The position numbers and the translations under genes were made by a program. This document shows positions 24,626-35,202 of a stretch of 64,000 nucleotides of DNA, one piece after another. Within the stretch, counting starts at the first letter, position 1. Each line of letters starts with the position of its first letter. Source of the DNA: Prochlorococcus sp. AG-402-P18 (GTDB lineage Bacteria; Cyanobacteriota; Cyanobacteriia; PCC-6307; Cyanobiaceae); assembly GCA_003216275.1 (NCBI GenBank), contig QCJC01000002.1:62001-126000 (forward strand), written 5' to 3'. Under the pieces are notes generated by a model. It worked only from the letters and a program-made list of their open reading frames with translations. It did not search any database and was not told where the DNA came from.

Positions 24626-24720
24626 CAGGTAAATATTGATACTAAGCAAGAAACTTTCAATTAATTTGTTGCCACAATTCCACTTATTAGTCAGAATTCA
24701 GTTAATTAAAACAGTCTTAA

Positions 24721-25077
24721 ATGCTTGTTGGAAAAGAACTCCTAGATAAAGCAAGATCTTTGAGCAATCGTCCAGAAGACGAAATCGCTAAAGGATGTGG
24801 TTACGTTGGGCCAAGCGGGAGAGTTTTACGTAAAAGTTTCTACCGTGCCTTAGTTGAGGCCAAAGGATATAAACTTCGCTCAAATGGACCTGGAAGAGCA
24901 GGAAATAGATCTTCAAGAGGAAGACAAGCAGAATTTCGAACAAAAGTCCATGGGAATGGGAATCTTCTAATTGGACATGCCTATACCAAGAAATTAGGGC
25001 TTGAACCAGGACAGGAATTTCGTATTGATGTAAGAAAAGAATCTGGTGCTATAAGTTTGCTACCACTCAAAAAATAA
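24721..25077 (+). CDS. cyAbrB-type (AbrB-like) DNA-binding regulator
   Basis: LLDKARSLSNRPEDEIAKGCGYV...RVHGNGNLLIGHAYTKKLGL cyAbrB arrangement. Confidence 0.9.
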   Translation: MLVGKELLDKARSLSNRPEDEIAKGCGYVGPSGRVLRKSFYRALVEAKGYKLRSNGPGRAGNRSSRGRQAEFRTKVHGNGNLLIGHAYTKKLGLEPGQEFRIDVRKESGAISLLPLKK

Positions 25078-25119
25078 TATTTCTTTCAAAAGAATTTACT
25101 TATTTCAAATATAAATCAA

Positions 25120-25782
25120 TTAATTCCAACCCTGCTCATCAAGCCATTGGGAGCTAATTACTTGGCTTTGTTCAGCAAAGGGATCATTTGCATTTTTATC
25201 TACTTTTAAAAGTTTCTCAGCATATTTAGCCATCAAATCAACTTCCAAATTAACCTTTTCTCCAATTTTTAAAAACTGCAAGCAAGTATTAGACCAAGTG
25301 TGAGGTATTACTGCTACTGAAAATCTACATCCATCATCATATATTTCTGCAATAGTAAGGCTTATCCCATTTAAACTAATACTTGCCTTATCGCACATAT
25401 ATTTGCAGAAATACGAATCATCCCAGGATACTTTCAAATTCCAAGAATTTCTCAAATTTTCGATTGAAACAATCTCACCCATGCCGTCTATATGTCCACT
25501 AACAATATGTCCACCCAGGCGATCAGAGAAACGTAATGCTGGCTCGAGATTTACAAAACTATTTTTATAAGCTTTCCCCCCAAGATTTGTTCTCTTAAGA
25601 GTCTCCTCACTTATATTTGCAATAAAAGAATGATTTATGACTTCAGAAACTGTTAAACAGACTCCATCGACAGAAACACTATCACCAAGTTTTATAGGGG
25701 AGAAAGCACTACAGCCATCAACAAGTACTCCTTCATTATTTTTTTTGATCGTACCAATAGACTGAATCAAACCAGTGAACAT
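25120..25782 (-). CDS. ribE: Riboflavin synthase alpha chain
   Basis: MFTGLIQSIGTI, duplicated lumazine-binding domains, GHIVSGHIDG. Confidence 0.95.
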   Translation of the reverse strand: MFTGLIQSIGTIKKNNEGVLVDGCSAFSPIKLGDSVSVDGVCLTVSEVINHSFIANISEETLKRTNLGGKAYKNSFVNLEPALRFSDRLGGHIVSGHIDGMGEIVSIENLRNSWNLKVSWDDSYFCKYMCDKASISLNGISLTIAEIYDDGCRFSVAVIPHTWSNTCLQFLKIGEKVNLEVDLMAKYAEKLLKVDKNANDPFAEQSQVISSQWLDEQGWN

Positions 25783-25904
25783 TATGAAACTTACAACTCT
25801 TTGAATGATAGTTGTGGTAGATAAAAATGTCTTTTAAAAAATTAAACAAGTTTTTAATTAAGTTTGATAAATATATAAGATATTAAAAGTCTCTAAACCA
25901 TTAA

Positions 25905-26915
25905 TTAGGAATTATTCCACTTAAAAGCCAAGTCTTTTTTATCATTAGAACTTAACAGAGGTAACGACCAACATCTATTCCAAACTTTTTCTTCTGGAAG
26001 AAATATAGATTTATATCTTTGAGCCATATTGATCTTTTTCCTACTTAAGTTTGAGAAGCTTGTTGGTGGCAGAAAACCTTTTCTTATTAGATTTCCCGAA
26101 TAATTTTGGCTCCACAGCAAATCAAACCACTCTTCAGGGAAAGACTCTTTAGATTTTATAGGAGAGGCAATAACTGTCCAATTCAATGGACTTCCCCGTT
26201 CAGGCAAAATAACGGATAGACGTGGATCTTTAATAAGGCTATCAACACATCTTGACAAGGGTAAAATCGCGGCGTTGGCTTTACCCGAGATGACCCAATT
26301 TAAAGCATTTCGATCATCAAATGACTTAGCTTGACTCTTGAGTTTTGATAAGTCATTAAGAAAACCTGTCTTTTGAGCAATAGAAATAATAAGAGATGGA
26401 CTATTAGGAAGTATTATCTTCTGTTCAAGTGAATTCGAGAAAATAACTTCCCAAGAATCCTTGTTCTTAAGAGCTAGAGATTCCTCATTTCTGAAAAGTA
26501 TCACCCAAGGACTTACAGTAAAAGGTAATATCCTATGTTTATAATACTCACCTAATCCATCCAGAAAAGAGCTAGTCTGAGTACTGAAATTGTTTCTAAT
26601 ATTAGTTGCTTTAATTTCTTGAAGTGAGTCATGCGGTAAATCAGAAATCCATCCATCATTTAAAACTAATAAATCTGTTTTTTCTTGAAAGGTTGAATTA
26701 TAAGGAAATGTATTTGACTCAGTATTTTTAATCGGAACAAATTCCCAAGAGGAAGGTAAACTATCAATAAATTCACTTGGGAAAGTATTTAGGAATCCCC
26801 TCAAAGCAAATTTTTTATTAGGTATTGAGCAGCCTGATAAGAGAAAGAAAGATGAGACTAACCCATACTTTATAAAGTTTCTCCTGGCAATTTTTTTTAT
26901 CTCCATATTATGCAA
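25905..26915 (-). CDS. Periplasmic solute-binding-like lipoprotein (PotD-like)
   Basis: RRNFIKYGLVSSFFLLSGC Tat/lipobox-like N-terminus; substrate-binding-protein-like body. Confidence 0.65.
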   Translation of the reverse strand: MHNMEIKKIARRNFIKYGLVSSFFLLSGCSIPNKKFALRGFLNTFPSEFIDSLPSSWEFVPIKNTESNTFPYNSTFQEKTDLLVLNDGWISDLPHDSLQEIKATNIRNNFSTQTSSFLDGLGEYYKHRILPFTVSPWVILFRNEESLALKNKDSWEVIFSNSLEQKIILPNSPSLIISIAQKTGFLNDLSKLKSQAKSFDDRNALNWVISGKANAAILPLSRCVDSLIKDPRLSVILPERGSPLNWTVIASPIKSKESFPEEWFDLLWSQNYSGNLIRKGFLPPTSFSNLSRKKINMAQRYKSIFLPEEKVWNRCWSLPLLSSNDKKDLAFKWNNS

Positions 26916-26920
26916 ATTTC

Positions 26921-28108
26921 TTAGATAGTTTTACCATCTTGAGATCTCAATAAATTAATTACTTCTTTATCACAATATTTAATCATTTCTTTTTCAGTCA
27001 ACCCTTTTATTTGGGCAAGCAATGATAAGGCTCCAGCTCCAACACCTTCTTTGATGTAACCAATTTCATAATCTCTAAGTACCTTTTGATCACTATTATT
27101 AAATCTATAACCACTAGCTAATCCAAGGATATTAATTTTAAAATGATTAGCAACATTATTCAGCAAATGGATAAAAGAATTTCTTTTTTTTGAACAAGAA
27201 ATTGATTCTTCCACTAACCATGATGTAGTGCCTATTACAATCTTTTCAACAAATTCATCACGATTTTCTGGTTCAATTTGATTTAAAGCCAAAGCCAAGA
27301 CTGCCAACATTTGGCAACCACCTCCCAACAAAATCTCTTGCCCAGACTTACTTGCTCCCATTAAAAGACCAACTGCAACTGGCTGAAATGGATCCCCAAC
27401 CGCAGCCATTAAATCAACACTCGATGGATTCTTATCCAATTTTGCGGCCTTTAACCCTTGGTTTACTAATTTGTTTTTTAGTTCTAATGGCGGATTCTTA
27501 CTGCTTCCGCTGATAAGACCATTTACTTTTATGCCTAAGCCAGATAGGACTGCAAACGCTGTAGTAGTACCTCCTGGTACACACTCAGCAATTAAAAGGG
27601 GTTGTCTTAATTTCTTTCCTATTTCAAAACCACCCTTAAACAAAAGCTGTACTCTGCTTATGTCCATTGCATTACCTGAAGTCAAGCATCTAGCAGGTCC
27701 CATCTGTGGTGAATCTAAACAAATATGAGAGAAGGGAGGACTCTGTAGAAGTCCTGCCGAAATGACAGTCGGTTTTATTTTCAAAAACCTTGAAGCTACA
27801 TAGCTAATCAAGGCAGGAGAGACACCTGCAGGCAAAGGAGGTAAAGGCCATCTTTTTGGTAACAATGGTCCTCTTAATAAAAGCTCAGCATCTGCAACAG
27901 CGGTATAACGTCTAGAAACAGGAGTCGAACCAGCAGAAGAAATACCCTCGATCTCAGCGGTTTGAGATCCAGCAAGAATTAAAAAAAAAGCAGTGCTTGA
28001 AACATTTAAATACCAATTCTTAACTCTTTCTTCAATGACTTGCTCTCGTACCCCTTTCCCAAAAGCTAGTACCCCTGACGGCAATAAAGCGTAACTTTCT
28101 CCTCTCAT
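26921..28108 (-). CDS. CobT-like (TIGR00303-type) nicotinate-nucleotide phosphoribosyltransferase-related protein
   Basis: AECVPGGTTTAFAVLSGLG, MAAVGDPFQP, LGGGCQMLAVLAL motifs. Confidence 0.85.
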   Translation of the reverse strand: MRGESYALLPSGVLAFGKGVREQVIEERVKNWYLNVSSTAFFLILAGSQTAEIEGISSAGSTPVSRRYTAVADAELLLRGPLLPKRWPLPPLPAGVSPALISYVASRFLKIKPTVISAGLLQSPPFSHICLDSPQMGPARCLTSGNAMDISRVQLLFKGGFEIGKKLRQPLLIAECVPGGTTTAFAVLSGLGIKVNGLISGSSKNPPLELKNKLVNQGLKAAKLDKNPSSVDLMAAVGDPFQPVAVGLLMGASKSGQEILLGGGCQMLAVLALALNQIEPENRDEFVEKIVIGTTSWLVEESISCSKKRNSFIHLLNNVANHFKINILGLASGYRFNNSDQKVLRDYEIGYIKEGVGAGALSLLAQIKGLTEKEMIKYCDKEVINLLRSQDGKTI

Positions 28109-28114
28109 TATTGT

Positions 28115-28801
28115 TTAGTTTGATTCAACAGAAAGTAAGCTATCAAGCAGAGCAGGTGGCTCAGGCATTGAAGCTTTGAGTCTTGGAAAAATCCAATATG
28201 CCAACGCATGTAAACAAAGAATGTAAACGATTTCTTGTGTTATTACTAGACACAGGGCAACAATTTGAACTTGCGTCATATCAGGACTAAATGAAAGATT
28301 AAAAATATCTATTCCTTTCTCAAGTAATGCTGCTCCAGCACGAGTAATAATGACCCATAAATTCTCACCAACTAATATAGATAAGACTAAAACCCTAACC
28401 AAAAAACCTACTGTTCCAATTGAGACTCCAACGCTCCAACTCAACCACCAATTCCATCCTCTTTGCCAACTATATCCCAACCATAATGAAAGTAAGCCAT
28501 ACGGGAAAAGGACTAGAGGTCCTCTAAGTGGCCCCATAAGAACGGCTAATAACATCACACAAATCATCACACCATCAACACCTGTCTTAACACCTCTTCG
28601 AATCTGCAGTAGAGCCAAAGGCAAAGGTAATGCAAGACGAAAAATCGCACCTCCAATAGGTAAATAGTAAAGAGCTATCCAAATCAAAGAAGTCGCAGCA
28701 GCTAAGTACGAAGATTCTACAATTTTCAAAGCTTTCCTTTTACTTAATGAGACTCCAGGCAAATCACTACTTTTTGGAGACTTATTATTGTTTAATGTCA
28801 C
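28115..28801 (-). CDS. DUF2232 family membrane protein
   Basis: Polytopic membrane protein with LPIGGAIFRLALPLPLALLQIRRG. Confidence 0.8.
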   Translation of the reverse strand: MTLNNNKSPKSSDLPGVSLSKRKALKIVESSYLAAATSLIWIALYYLPIGGAIFRLALPLPLALLQIRRGVKTGVDGVMICVMLLAVLMGPLRGPLVLFPYGLLSLWLGYSWQRGWNWWLSWSVGVSIGTVGFLVRVLVLSILVGENLWVIITRAGAALLEKGIDIFNLSFSPDMTQVQIVALCLVITQEIVYILCLHALAYWIFPRLKASMPEPPALLDSLLSVESN

Positions 28802-28806
28802 AATTT

Positions 28807-29292
28807 TTATCTGTTCAAAGAATTTTTCTTTAAATAGCTTTCATTATCTAGGCGTTCAATTCTTTCAACCTCAAACTTGATACCTGCTGCTCTTAATGCC
28901 TTTGTTAAAGCCTCAGCAGGTGATGAAGGATTTGCACCATTCAATTTCAATATAATCCTGTATGGCTGAGGTTTGAATATGACCTTCTTAATTGATTTGT
29001 TCGATTTCTGACTAATCTTAGCTTTATTTAATTTGGATTCTTTAATAGTAGTTTTCTCTTCTTGCTGGAAATTTTGTTTATTAATCGCTTGGGAGGGTTC
29101 AATCTCTTTACTCCCATTTGATTTTTTTGGGCTCTTAACGCTATTCAAGGAACTTGATTGATTACCACCAATGTCAAAACTATTTTCCAATTTCTCTCCA
29201 ATTAGAGTATTCGAGCAGGCTTGAAGAGGTATAAGGATAATGATTAGCAATAATTTAATAAACATTTTTTCACGTAATCTTAAAAAAATCAA
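28807..29292 (-). CDS. Hypothetical lipoprotein
   Basis: Lipobox LQAC; low-complexity linker; C-terminal FEVERIERL. Confidence 0.7.
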   Translation of the reverse strand: MIFLRLREKMFIKLLLIIILIPLQACSNTLIGEKLENSFDIGGNQSSSLNSVKSPKKSNGSKEIEPSQAINKQNFQQEEKTTIKESKLNKAKISQKSNKSIKKVIFKPQPYRIILKLNGANPSSPAEALTKALRAAGIKFEVERIERLDNESYLKKNSLNR

Positions 29293-29296
29293 TATT

Positions 29297-32017
29297 CTAC
29301 TTGGTTTTAATTACCCTAACTTTACTAGCTCTAAGACGTCCTGTTTTAGTTGTAGAAGGTGTTTTGGAAGTACTATTCTTTTTTGATGACGATGAATCAG
29401 AAACTTTCTTAGTAGACTTAGTTGTCTTTTTTGTAGCTCTTTTCTTCTTTGAAGTTGTTTTTTTACTTGACTTCTTAGCTTTTAATAATTCGATGGCTTC
29501 TTCAATAGAAATTTCCTCTGCTCCTTTACCTTCAGGCAAAGAGGCGTTCACTTTCCCCTGTTTTACATATAAGCCATAAGGACCATTAAAGACTTGAATA
29601 TTATCTTTTTCTCCTTGTGGTATTCCTAAATCCTTCAAAGCCGTTCTTCCTCCTCGACCCCTCTTAGGCAAAGAAAGTAATTCCAAAGCCCTCTTTAAAT
29701 CAACCAACAAAACATCATCCTCAGCCTTTAACGATCGATAATCTTTCTCACCTTTACCTTTATTCCAAACGATATAAGGGCCAAACCTACCCAAACCAGC
29801 TTGCACTGTTCCTGTATCCGGATGCTCTCCTAGAAGTCTAGGCAGCTGAAGAAGTCCAAGAGCCTCCTCCAATGATAACTCTTCTGGTTTTGTTCCTTTT
29901 GGAAGAGATGCTCTTTTTGGCTTAGATTTTTCTCCTTCAATAACTTCTCCTCTCTGAACATAAGGACCATACTTTCCAAAAAGTAAAAAGATTTTTTCAC
30001 CGGTTCCGGGATCTACGCCAATTGATTCAGGTCCCTCTGCTTTTTGCTTTAGCAGCATCTCAGCCTTTTCTTCATCTAAGTCAGCAGGAGTTATTTCCTG
30101 TGGAAGAGTTGCTGTTATGGGCTTACCATCTTCACCTAGTTGCTTAGATTCCAAATATGTTCCAAATTTACCTAGTCTGACCAAAGAAGAAAGACCTTCC
30201 AAAGAAACAGAACGAAATTCGCCTCCATCTATATCTCCTTCCCTTTTTTGAACTTGATTCTCTAAACCCGTATCACCTTTATAAAATCCCTTTAAGTATG
30301 GAAGCCAATTCACTTTTCCTGTAGAAATCTCATCAAGCGTAGATTCCATACGAGCAGTAAAACTAGTATCTACAAGATCGGGAAAATGTTCTTCAAGAAG
30401 TGCTGTTACTGCAAATGCAGTAAAGCTAGGAGTCAAAGAATTATTATTCAGGACGGAGTAACCTCGATCTACAATTGTTCCAATGATGCTTGCATATGTT
30501 GACGGACGTCCTATACCTTCCTTTTCTAATGTTTTCACCAATGAGGCTTCACTATATCTAGAGGGAGGTTGGGTCTGATGACCTAACGCCTCAACACCTT
30601 TAGCTGTAGGAATATCTCCAATAGCTAAATTTGGCAATAAGACTTCTTGTCCTTCAAGTGCGCTTTCAGGATCATCACTTCCTTCTACATAAGCCCTAAA
30701 GAAACCAGGAAAATCTATTCTTTTACCGCTTGCCCTAAAAGATACCTCTGAGGCTTCTAATTCAATACTAAGCATTGTCAACCTTGCATCAGCCATTTGA
30801 CTGGCAACAGTACGCTTCCAAATTAACTCGTATAAAGAAAGATCCCTGCCTTGCAAGTTTGACTCTTTCGGGGTTTTAAAAGTCTCACCAGAGGGACGTA
30901 TTGCTTCATGGGCTTCTTGAGCATTTCTAGTTTTATTAGAGAATTGACGCGGCTTAGTACTCAGATATTCAGCACCATATTTTGATTCAACACATTTTCG
31001 TGAAGCATTTACAGCCTGATCAGAAAGATGCACAGAATCTGTTCGCATATATGTAATAAAACCCCTTTCATATAACCCCTGTGCACATCTCATGGTTTCT
31101 CTAGCAGATAATCGAAGCTTCCTATTGGCTTCTTGTTGCAATGTGCTTGTAGTAAAAGGAGGAACAGGCTTGCGAATTGACGGCTTTTCCTCGACATTTA
31201 TAACTGTCCATTTATCAGTAATTAATTTCTGAGCAAGAGACTTTGATTCTTTTTCATTTAGTAATTTGACATTTCGACCTGACTTCAATAACCCCGTTGA
31301 TTCATCAAAATCACCCCCGTTAGCGATTCTTTGACCATCGATTGAGGTCATTTTCACCTCAAATTCATTTCCATCTTTTTCAAGTTTGGCTTTTAAATCC
31401 CAGTAACTTCCGCTTTTAAAGGCTCTTCTTGCTCTCTCACGCAGTACAAGCAATCTTACGGCAACTGATTGAACTCGTCCTGCAGATAAGCCCCAAGAAA
31501 CTTTCTTCCACAAAAGAGGGGATAATGTATATCCGACCAGTCTGTCTAAAATTCTCCTTGTTTCTTGAGCATGTACTAATTCCATATCAATTTCTCTAGT
31601 TTTCGAAAGAGCTTTGGCAATAGCTTCTTTTGTTATTTCATGGAAAACCATCCTCTTTACAGGAATTTTTGGATCAAGCACATTCATCAAATGCCAACTG
31701 ATACTCTCGCCTTCTCTATCTTCATCCGTCGCAAGTAACAATTCGCTAGCTCCTTTCAAAGATTGTTTTAATTCCTTGACAATTTTTTTCTTATCTTTAG
31801 GAACTACATATAACGGATCGAAATCAGCAGTTGTGTTAACACCAATAGTTGCCCACTTCTCTCCCTTGTGCTTCGCAGGAATTTCAGAGGCATTGTTTGG
31901 CAAGTCTCTGATATGTCCCATTGACGCAAGAACTTGAAAGTCCTTTGGCAAGAAACCCTTAATGGTTTTGGCCTTTGTAGGACTTTCAACAATTACCAAA
32001 GTATGATCAGTGGGCAT
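29297..32017 (-). CDS. topA: DNA topoisomerase I
   Basis: TLVIVESPTKAKTIKGFL, FITYMRTDS, topoisomerase C-terminal repeats, Lys-rich tail. Confidence 0.97.
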   Translation of the reverse strand: MPTDHTLVIVESPTKAKTIKGFLPKDFQVLASMGHIRDLPNNASEIPAKHKGEKWATIGVNTTADFDPLYVVPKDKKKIVKELKQSLKGASELLLATDEDREGESISWHLMNVLDPKIPVKRMVFHEITKEAIAKALSKTREIDMELVHAQETRRILDRLVGYTLSPLLWKKVSWGLSAGRVQSVAVRLLVLRERARRAFKSGSYWDLKAKLEKDGNEFEVKMTSIDGQRIANGGDFDESTGLLKSGRNVKLLNEKESKSLAQKLITDKWTVINVEEKPSIRKPVPPFTTSTLQQEANRKLRLSARETMRCAQGLYERGFITYMRTDSVHLSDQAVNASRKCVESKYGAEYLSTKPRQFSNKTRNAQEAHEAIRPSGETFKTPKESNLQGRDLSLYELIWKRTVASQMADARLTMLSIELEASEVSFRASGKRIDFPGFFRAYVEGSDDPESALEGQEVLLPNLAIGDIPTAKGVEALGHQTQPPSRYSEASLVKTLEKEGIGRPSTYASIIGTIVDRGYSVLNNNSLTPSFTAFAVTALLEEHFPDLVDTSFTARMESTLDEISTGKVNWLPYLKGFYKGDTGLENQVQKREGDIDGGEFRSVSLEGLSSLVRLGKFGTYLESKQLGEDGKPITATLPQEITPADLDEEKAEMLLKQKAEGPESIGVDPGTGEKIFLLFGKYGPYVQRGEVIEGEKSKPKRASLPKGTKPEELSLEEALGLLQLPRLLGEHPDTGTVQAGLGRFGPYIVWNKGKGEKDYRSLKAEDDVLLVDLKRALELLSLPKRGRGGRTALKDLGIPQGEKDNIQVFNGPYGLYVKQGKVNASLPEGKGAEEISIEEAIELLKAKKSSKKTTSKKKRATKKTTKSTKKVSDSSSSKKNSTSKTPSTTKTGRLRASKVRVIKTK

Positions 32018-32146
32018 CAGCTCAAATTTCCTCCTTCCTATCTAACTTACTGAATAGTAAAGTGCATAGTCCAAAATTATAAAAAAGGCATATTTAATAA
32101 TTTCGCTAGAGTCATTAAATCAGACAACGCTTAAAAAAATACACAG

Positions 32147-33709
32147 ATGGTAGAACTTTTCCCATTTCAATTATTTATAAACACTCCTGTAGAGCTTTTA
32201 AATCTATCTTTAAATGCAAAAGCGGTGCTGCCAGAATCTGCAGTTCTAATAGCCATGTTAGGAACATTATTAGTTGATTTGGCTGGTGAAAAGATTTCAG
32301 CTCGATGGGCTCCTCCTATTTGTTACGCAGGGCTAGGTTCATCTCTGATTTTGCTATTCATGCAATGGAATGGAGAAATCCAAGAATCGTTTTTAGGAGC
32401 ATTTGTTGCAGATAATCTTGCAATTGCATTTAGAGGGGTTATTGCTCTGTCAACTCTTATTTCCCTTTTAATTAGTTGGAGGTATGCAGAAAAGAATGGA
32501 AGCCCTATTGGAGAATTTGCAGCAATATTGTTAGCTGCCACGCTTGGAGCAATGCTTCTATGTGGCTCAACTGACCTAGTAAGTGTTTTTGTTTCGTTAG
32601 AAACACTCTCAGTTGCTAGCTACCTCCTTTCTGGATACCTCAAAAGAGATTCAAAAAGTTCTGAGGCAGCCTTAAAATACCTATTGGTTGGTTCTGCAGC
32701 TGCAGCAGTATTTCTCTATGGAGCCTCTCTGCTTTATGGAATAAGTGGATCCACTAACTTACAAGATATAGGAATAACTTTAATCAATGCACCTTCTCCA
32801 ATATCTGCACTAGCGCTTGTTTTTGTTCTATCCACCGTAGCTTTCAAGATAGCAGCAGTCCCTTTTCACCAATGGACTCCTGATGTTTACGAAGGTTCTC
32901 CCACTCCTGTAGTGGCTTTTTTATCAGTTGGATCAAAAGCAGCTGGTTTTGCACTTGCAATAAGAATTTTAATTGGCTGTTTCAGTGCTTTTGATACTCA
33001 ATGGAAGTTGTTATTCACTGTTCTAGCGGTACTAAGCATGTCATTGGGAAACGTAGTGGCGCTTGCTCAAACATCAATGAAAAGAATGCTTGCTTATAGC
33101 TCAATTGGGCAAGCAGGATTTGTAATGATTGGATTAGTTTGCGGAACTGAAGATGGTTTTGCCGCAATGGTGCTTTATATGGCAGCCTATCTGTTCATGA
33201 ATCTTGGCGCTTTTGCATGCGTAATACTTTTCTCTATTAGAACTGGAAGTGATCAAATCTCAGATTATGCAGGGCTCTATCAAAAAGATCCTCTTATTAC
33301 TTTGGGATTAAGTCTATGCCTACTTTCTTTAGGAGGTATACCTCCGATGCTTGGATTCTTTGGAAAGATTTATTTGTTTTTCGCTGGATGGGCAGATCAG
33401 CAATATTTACTTGTGACAGTAGGCTTAATCACTTCTGTTATTTCAATTTACTATTACATCTCTGTAATAAAAATGATGGTAGTTAAAGAACCAAAAGAAG
33501 CTTCAGATGTAGTAAAAGAATATCCATCCATAGAATGGTCGATTCCTGGAATGTCATCTTTGAGAGTAGCTCTTATTTTTTGTGTTCTTATTACCGCTAT
33601 TGGTGGAATAATTTCAAACCCTCTTTTTAATTTTGCCGATAGTGCGGTAAACGGCACACCATTACTTCAAGAAGCTATTAATCTTTCAAGTAAAAGTTCA
33701 ATTATCTAA
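32147..33709 (+). CDS. ndhB: NAD(P)H-quinone oxidoreductase subunit 2 (NdhB)
   Basis: Proton-translocating antiporter family; [19 protein letters not shown]. Confidence 0.96.
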   Translation: MVELFPFQLFINTPVELLNLSLNAKAVLPESAVLIAMLGTLLVDLAGEKISARWAPPICYAGLGSSLILLFMQWNGEIQESFLGAFVADNLAIAFRGVIALSTLISLLISWRYAEKNGSPIGEFAAILLAATLGAMLLCGSTDLVSVFVSLETLSVASYLLSGYLKRDSKSSEAALKYLLVGSAAAAVFLYGASLLYGISGSTNLQDIGITLINAPSPISALALVFVLSTVAFKIAAVPFHQWTPDVYEGSPTPVVAFLSVGSKAAGFALAIRILIGCFSAFDTQWKLLFTVLAVLSMSLGNVVALAQTSMKRMLAYSSIGQAGFVMIGLVCGTEDGFAAMVLYMAAYLFMNLGAFACVILFSIRTGSDQISDYAGLYQKDPLITLGLSLCLLSLGGIPPMLGFFGKIYLFFAGWADQQYLLVTVGLITSVISIYYYISVIKMMVVKEPKEASDVVKEYPSIEWSIPGMSSLRVALIFCVLITAIGGIISNPLFNFADSAVNGTPLLQEAINLSSKSSII

Positions 33710-33722
33710 CAAACGCAAATCA

Positions 33723-34409
33723 TTGAAAAAATCAGTAGCTAGTCTATCTAATGTAAGCAAATATTATGGGAAAGGTTCGCTCCAAGTTAGAGCACTTGAT
33801 GGTCTAAACCTTGAAGTTAATCAGGGAGACTATCTTGCAGTAATGGGTGCAAGTGGATCTGGAAAGAGTACTGCAATGAACATTCTTGGTTGTCTTGATC
33901 GCCCAACAAAAGGAACGTACGAATTAAATGGTACTGCAGTAGAAAAGCTTGATGATGATTCCCTTGCAGATATCAGAAATAAAGAGCTCGGTTTTGTTTT
34001 TCAGCAATTTCATTTACTTCAAGAAGTTTCAGCTCTTGAGAACGTAATGCTTCCGATGGTTTACGCATGCGTACCTCCTTTAGAAAGAAAAGAACGTGCT
34101 GCAGATGCTCTATATCGAGTAGGTCTTGAAAATAGAATGAATAATATGCCCAACCAACTTTCCGGCGGACAACAGCAGAGAGTTGCCATAGCAAGAGCAA
34201 TAATCAATCAACCTTCATTATTGCTTGCTGATGAACCAACTGGTGCTTTAGATTCCAAGACCACGGAGGATGTTCTAAATCTTTTTGACCAACTTCATAC
34301 TCAAGGAATAACAATTGTTTTAGTTACTCATGAAGACAATGTTGCTCAAAGAGCTAAGAAAATTGCAAGATTTAAAGATGGGAAAGTAATTGAAATCTCT
34401 CAAAACTAA
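33723..34409 (+). CDS. ABC transporter ATP-binding protein (MacB/LolD/DevA-like)
   Basis: GASGSGKST Walker A, LSGGQQQRVAIARA signature. Confidence 0.94.
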   Translation: MKKSVASLSNVSKYYGKGSLQVRALDGLNLEVNQGDYLAVMGASGSGKSTAMNILGCLDRPTKGTYELNGTAVEKLDDDSLADIRNKELGFVFQQFHLLQEVSALENVMLPMVYACVPPLERKERAADALYRVGLENRMNNMPNQLSGGQQQRVAIARAIINQPSLLLADEPTGALDSKTTEDVLNLFDQLHTQGITIVLVTHEDNVAQRAKKIARFKDGKVIEISQN

Positions 34410-34424
34410 TCAGGGACGAGCTTT

Positions 34425-35180
34425 TCACTCTCTTCTTAATATAATCTTTTCAGACCCTCTATGTATAATTAATCCACCACTATAATCAATTCCTTCAATA
34501 TCCCATTCATAGCCTTTCTTTTGATCAATATATTTTTTCGCCCACAACCTTTTTTCGATCTGGCTACATAAAAGTTTTTTATTTTTTAGCAAATCAAAAG
34601 ATCTATCTAAAGCATATAAAACCTCAGAAGACCAAAAATTTATTTTGGGATTCTCTATAATTTCTTTTAATGATGTTGCCTCTTGAGGAACCTTATTTAG
34701 AACATTTAAACCGATCCCTACTCTTAATAATCTGAGTTCTCCGCCTCTAAAAAATAACCTAGGTAAAATCCCAGCTAATTTTTTACCATTAACCAAAAGA
34801 TCATTAGGCCATTTTATTTTGACATTAATACCTTTAAGTTCAATTCTCTCAACTAATGCTAAAGCTATAGCTAAACCATAAAGCTCGGAATTCTTTTCAT
34901 AAGAGCCTTCTGTATTAATAGCCGCACTAACCCAAACTCCTCCCTTTGGTGAATGCCAAATTCGACCATATTGTCCTTTCCCAAATTTTTGAATAGAAGA
35001 GAAAATTGCTCTTGGCTGATTTTTTAGTACAGGTTTCTCAACAATCCAATTTGAAAGTTCTATTTCCGTACTTGCAGATATAGGATTCCAAAGCAATCTC
35101 CAGGATCTATTAGATAAATGATTTAATTTGTAATATCGATAAATTCCACTTACTCCTCTAAAAAGTCTTCGATTATTCAT
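34425..35180 (-). CDS. birA: Biotin--[acetyl-CoA-carboxylase] ligase
   Basis: GQYGRIWHSPKGGVW, KWPNDLLVNGKKLAGIL motifs. Confidence 0.93.
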   Translation of the reverse strand: MNNRRLFRGVSGIYRYYKLNHLSNRSWRLLWNPISASTEIELSNWIVEKPVLKNQPRAIFSSIQKFGKGQYGRIWHSPKGGVWVSAAINTEGSYEKNSELYGLAIALALVERIELKGINVKIKWPNDLLVNGKKLAGILPRLFFRGGELRLLRVGIGLNVLNKVPQEATSLKEIIENPKINFWSSEVLYALDRSFDLLKNKKLLCSQIEKRLWAKKYIDQKKGYEWDIEGIDYSGGLIIHRGSEKIILRRE

Positions 35181-35202
35181 ATTGCAATAATTATTTTTTT
35201 AA

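Noticed and set aside
27905-27935. GGTTCGA-like tRNA T-loop string on the minus strand
   Set aside because: Lies inside the CobT-like CDS and has no cloverleaf around it
29301-29579. 92-aa plus-strand ORF antisense to topA 3' end
   Set aside because: Low-complexity shadow of the TopA Lys-rich tail; the minus frame is a clear topA
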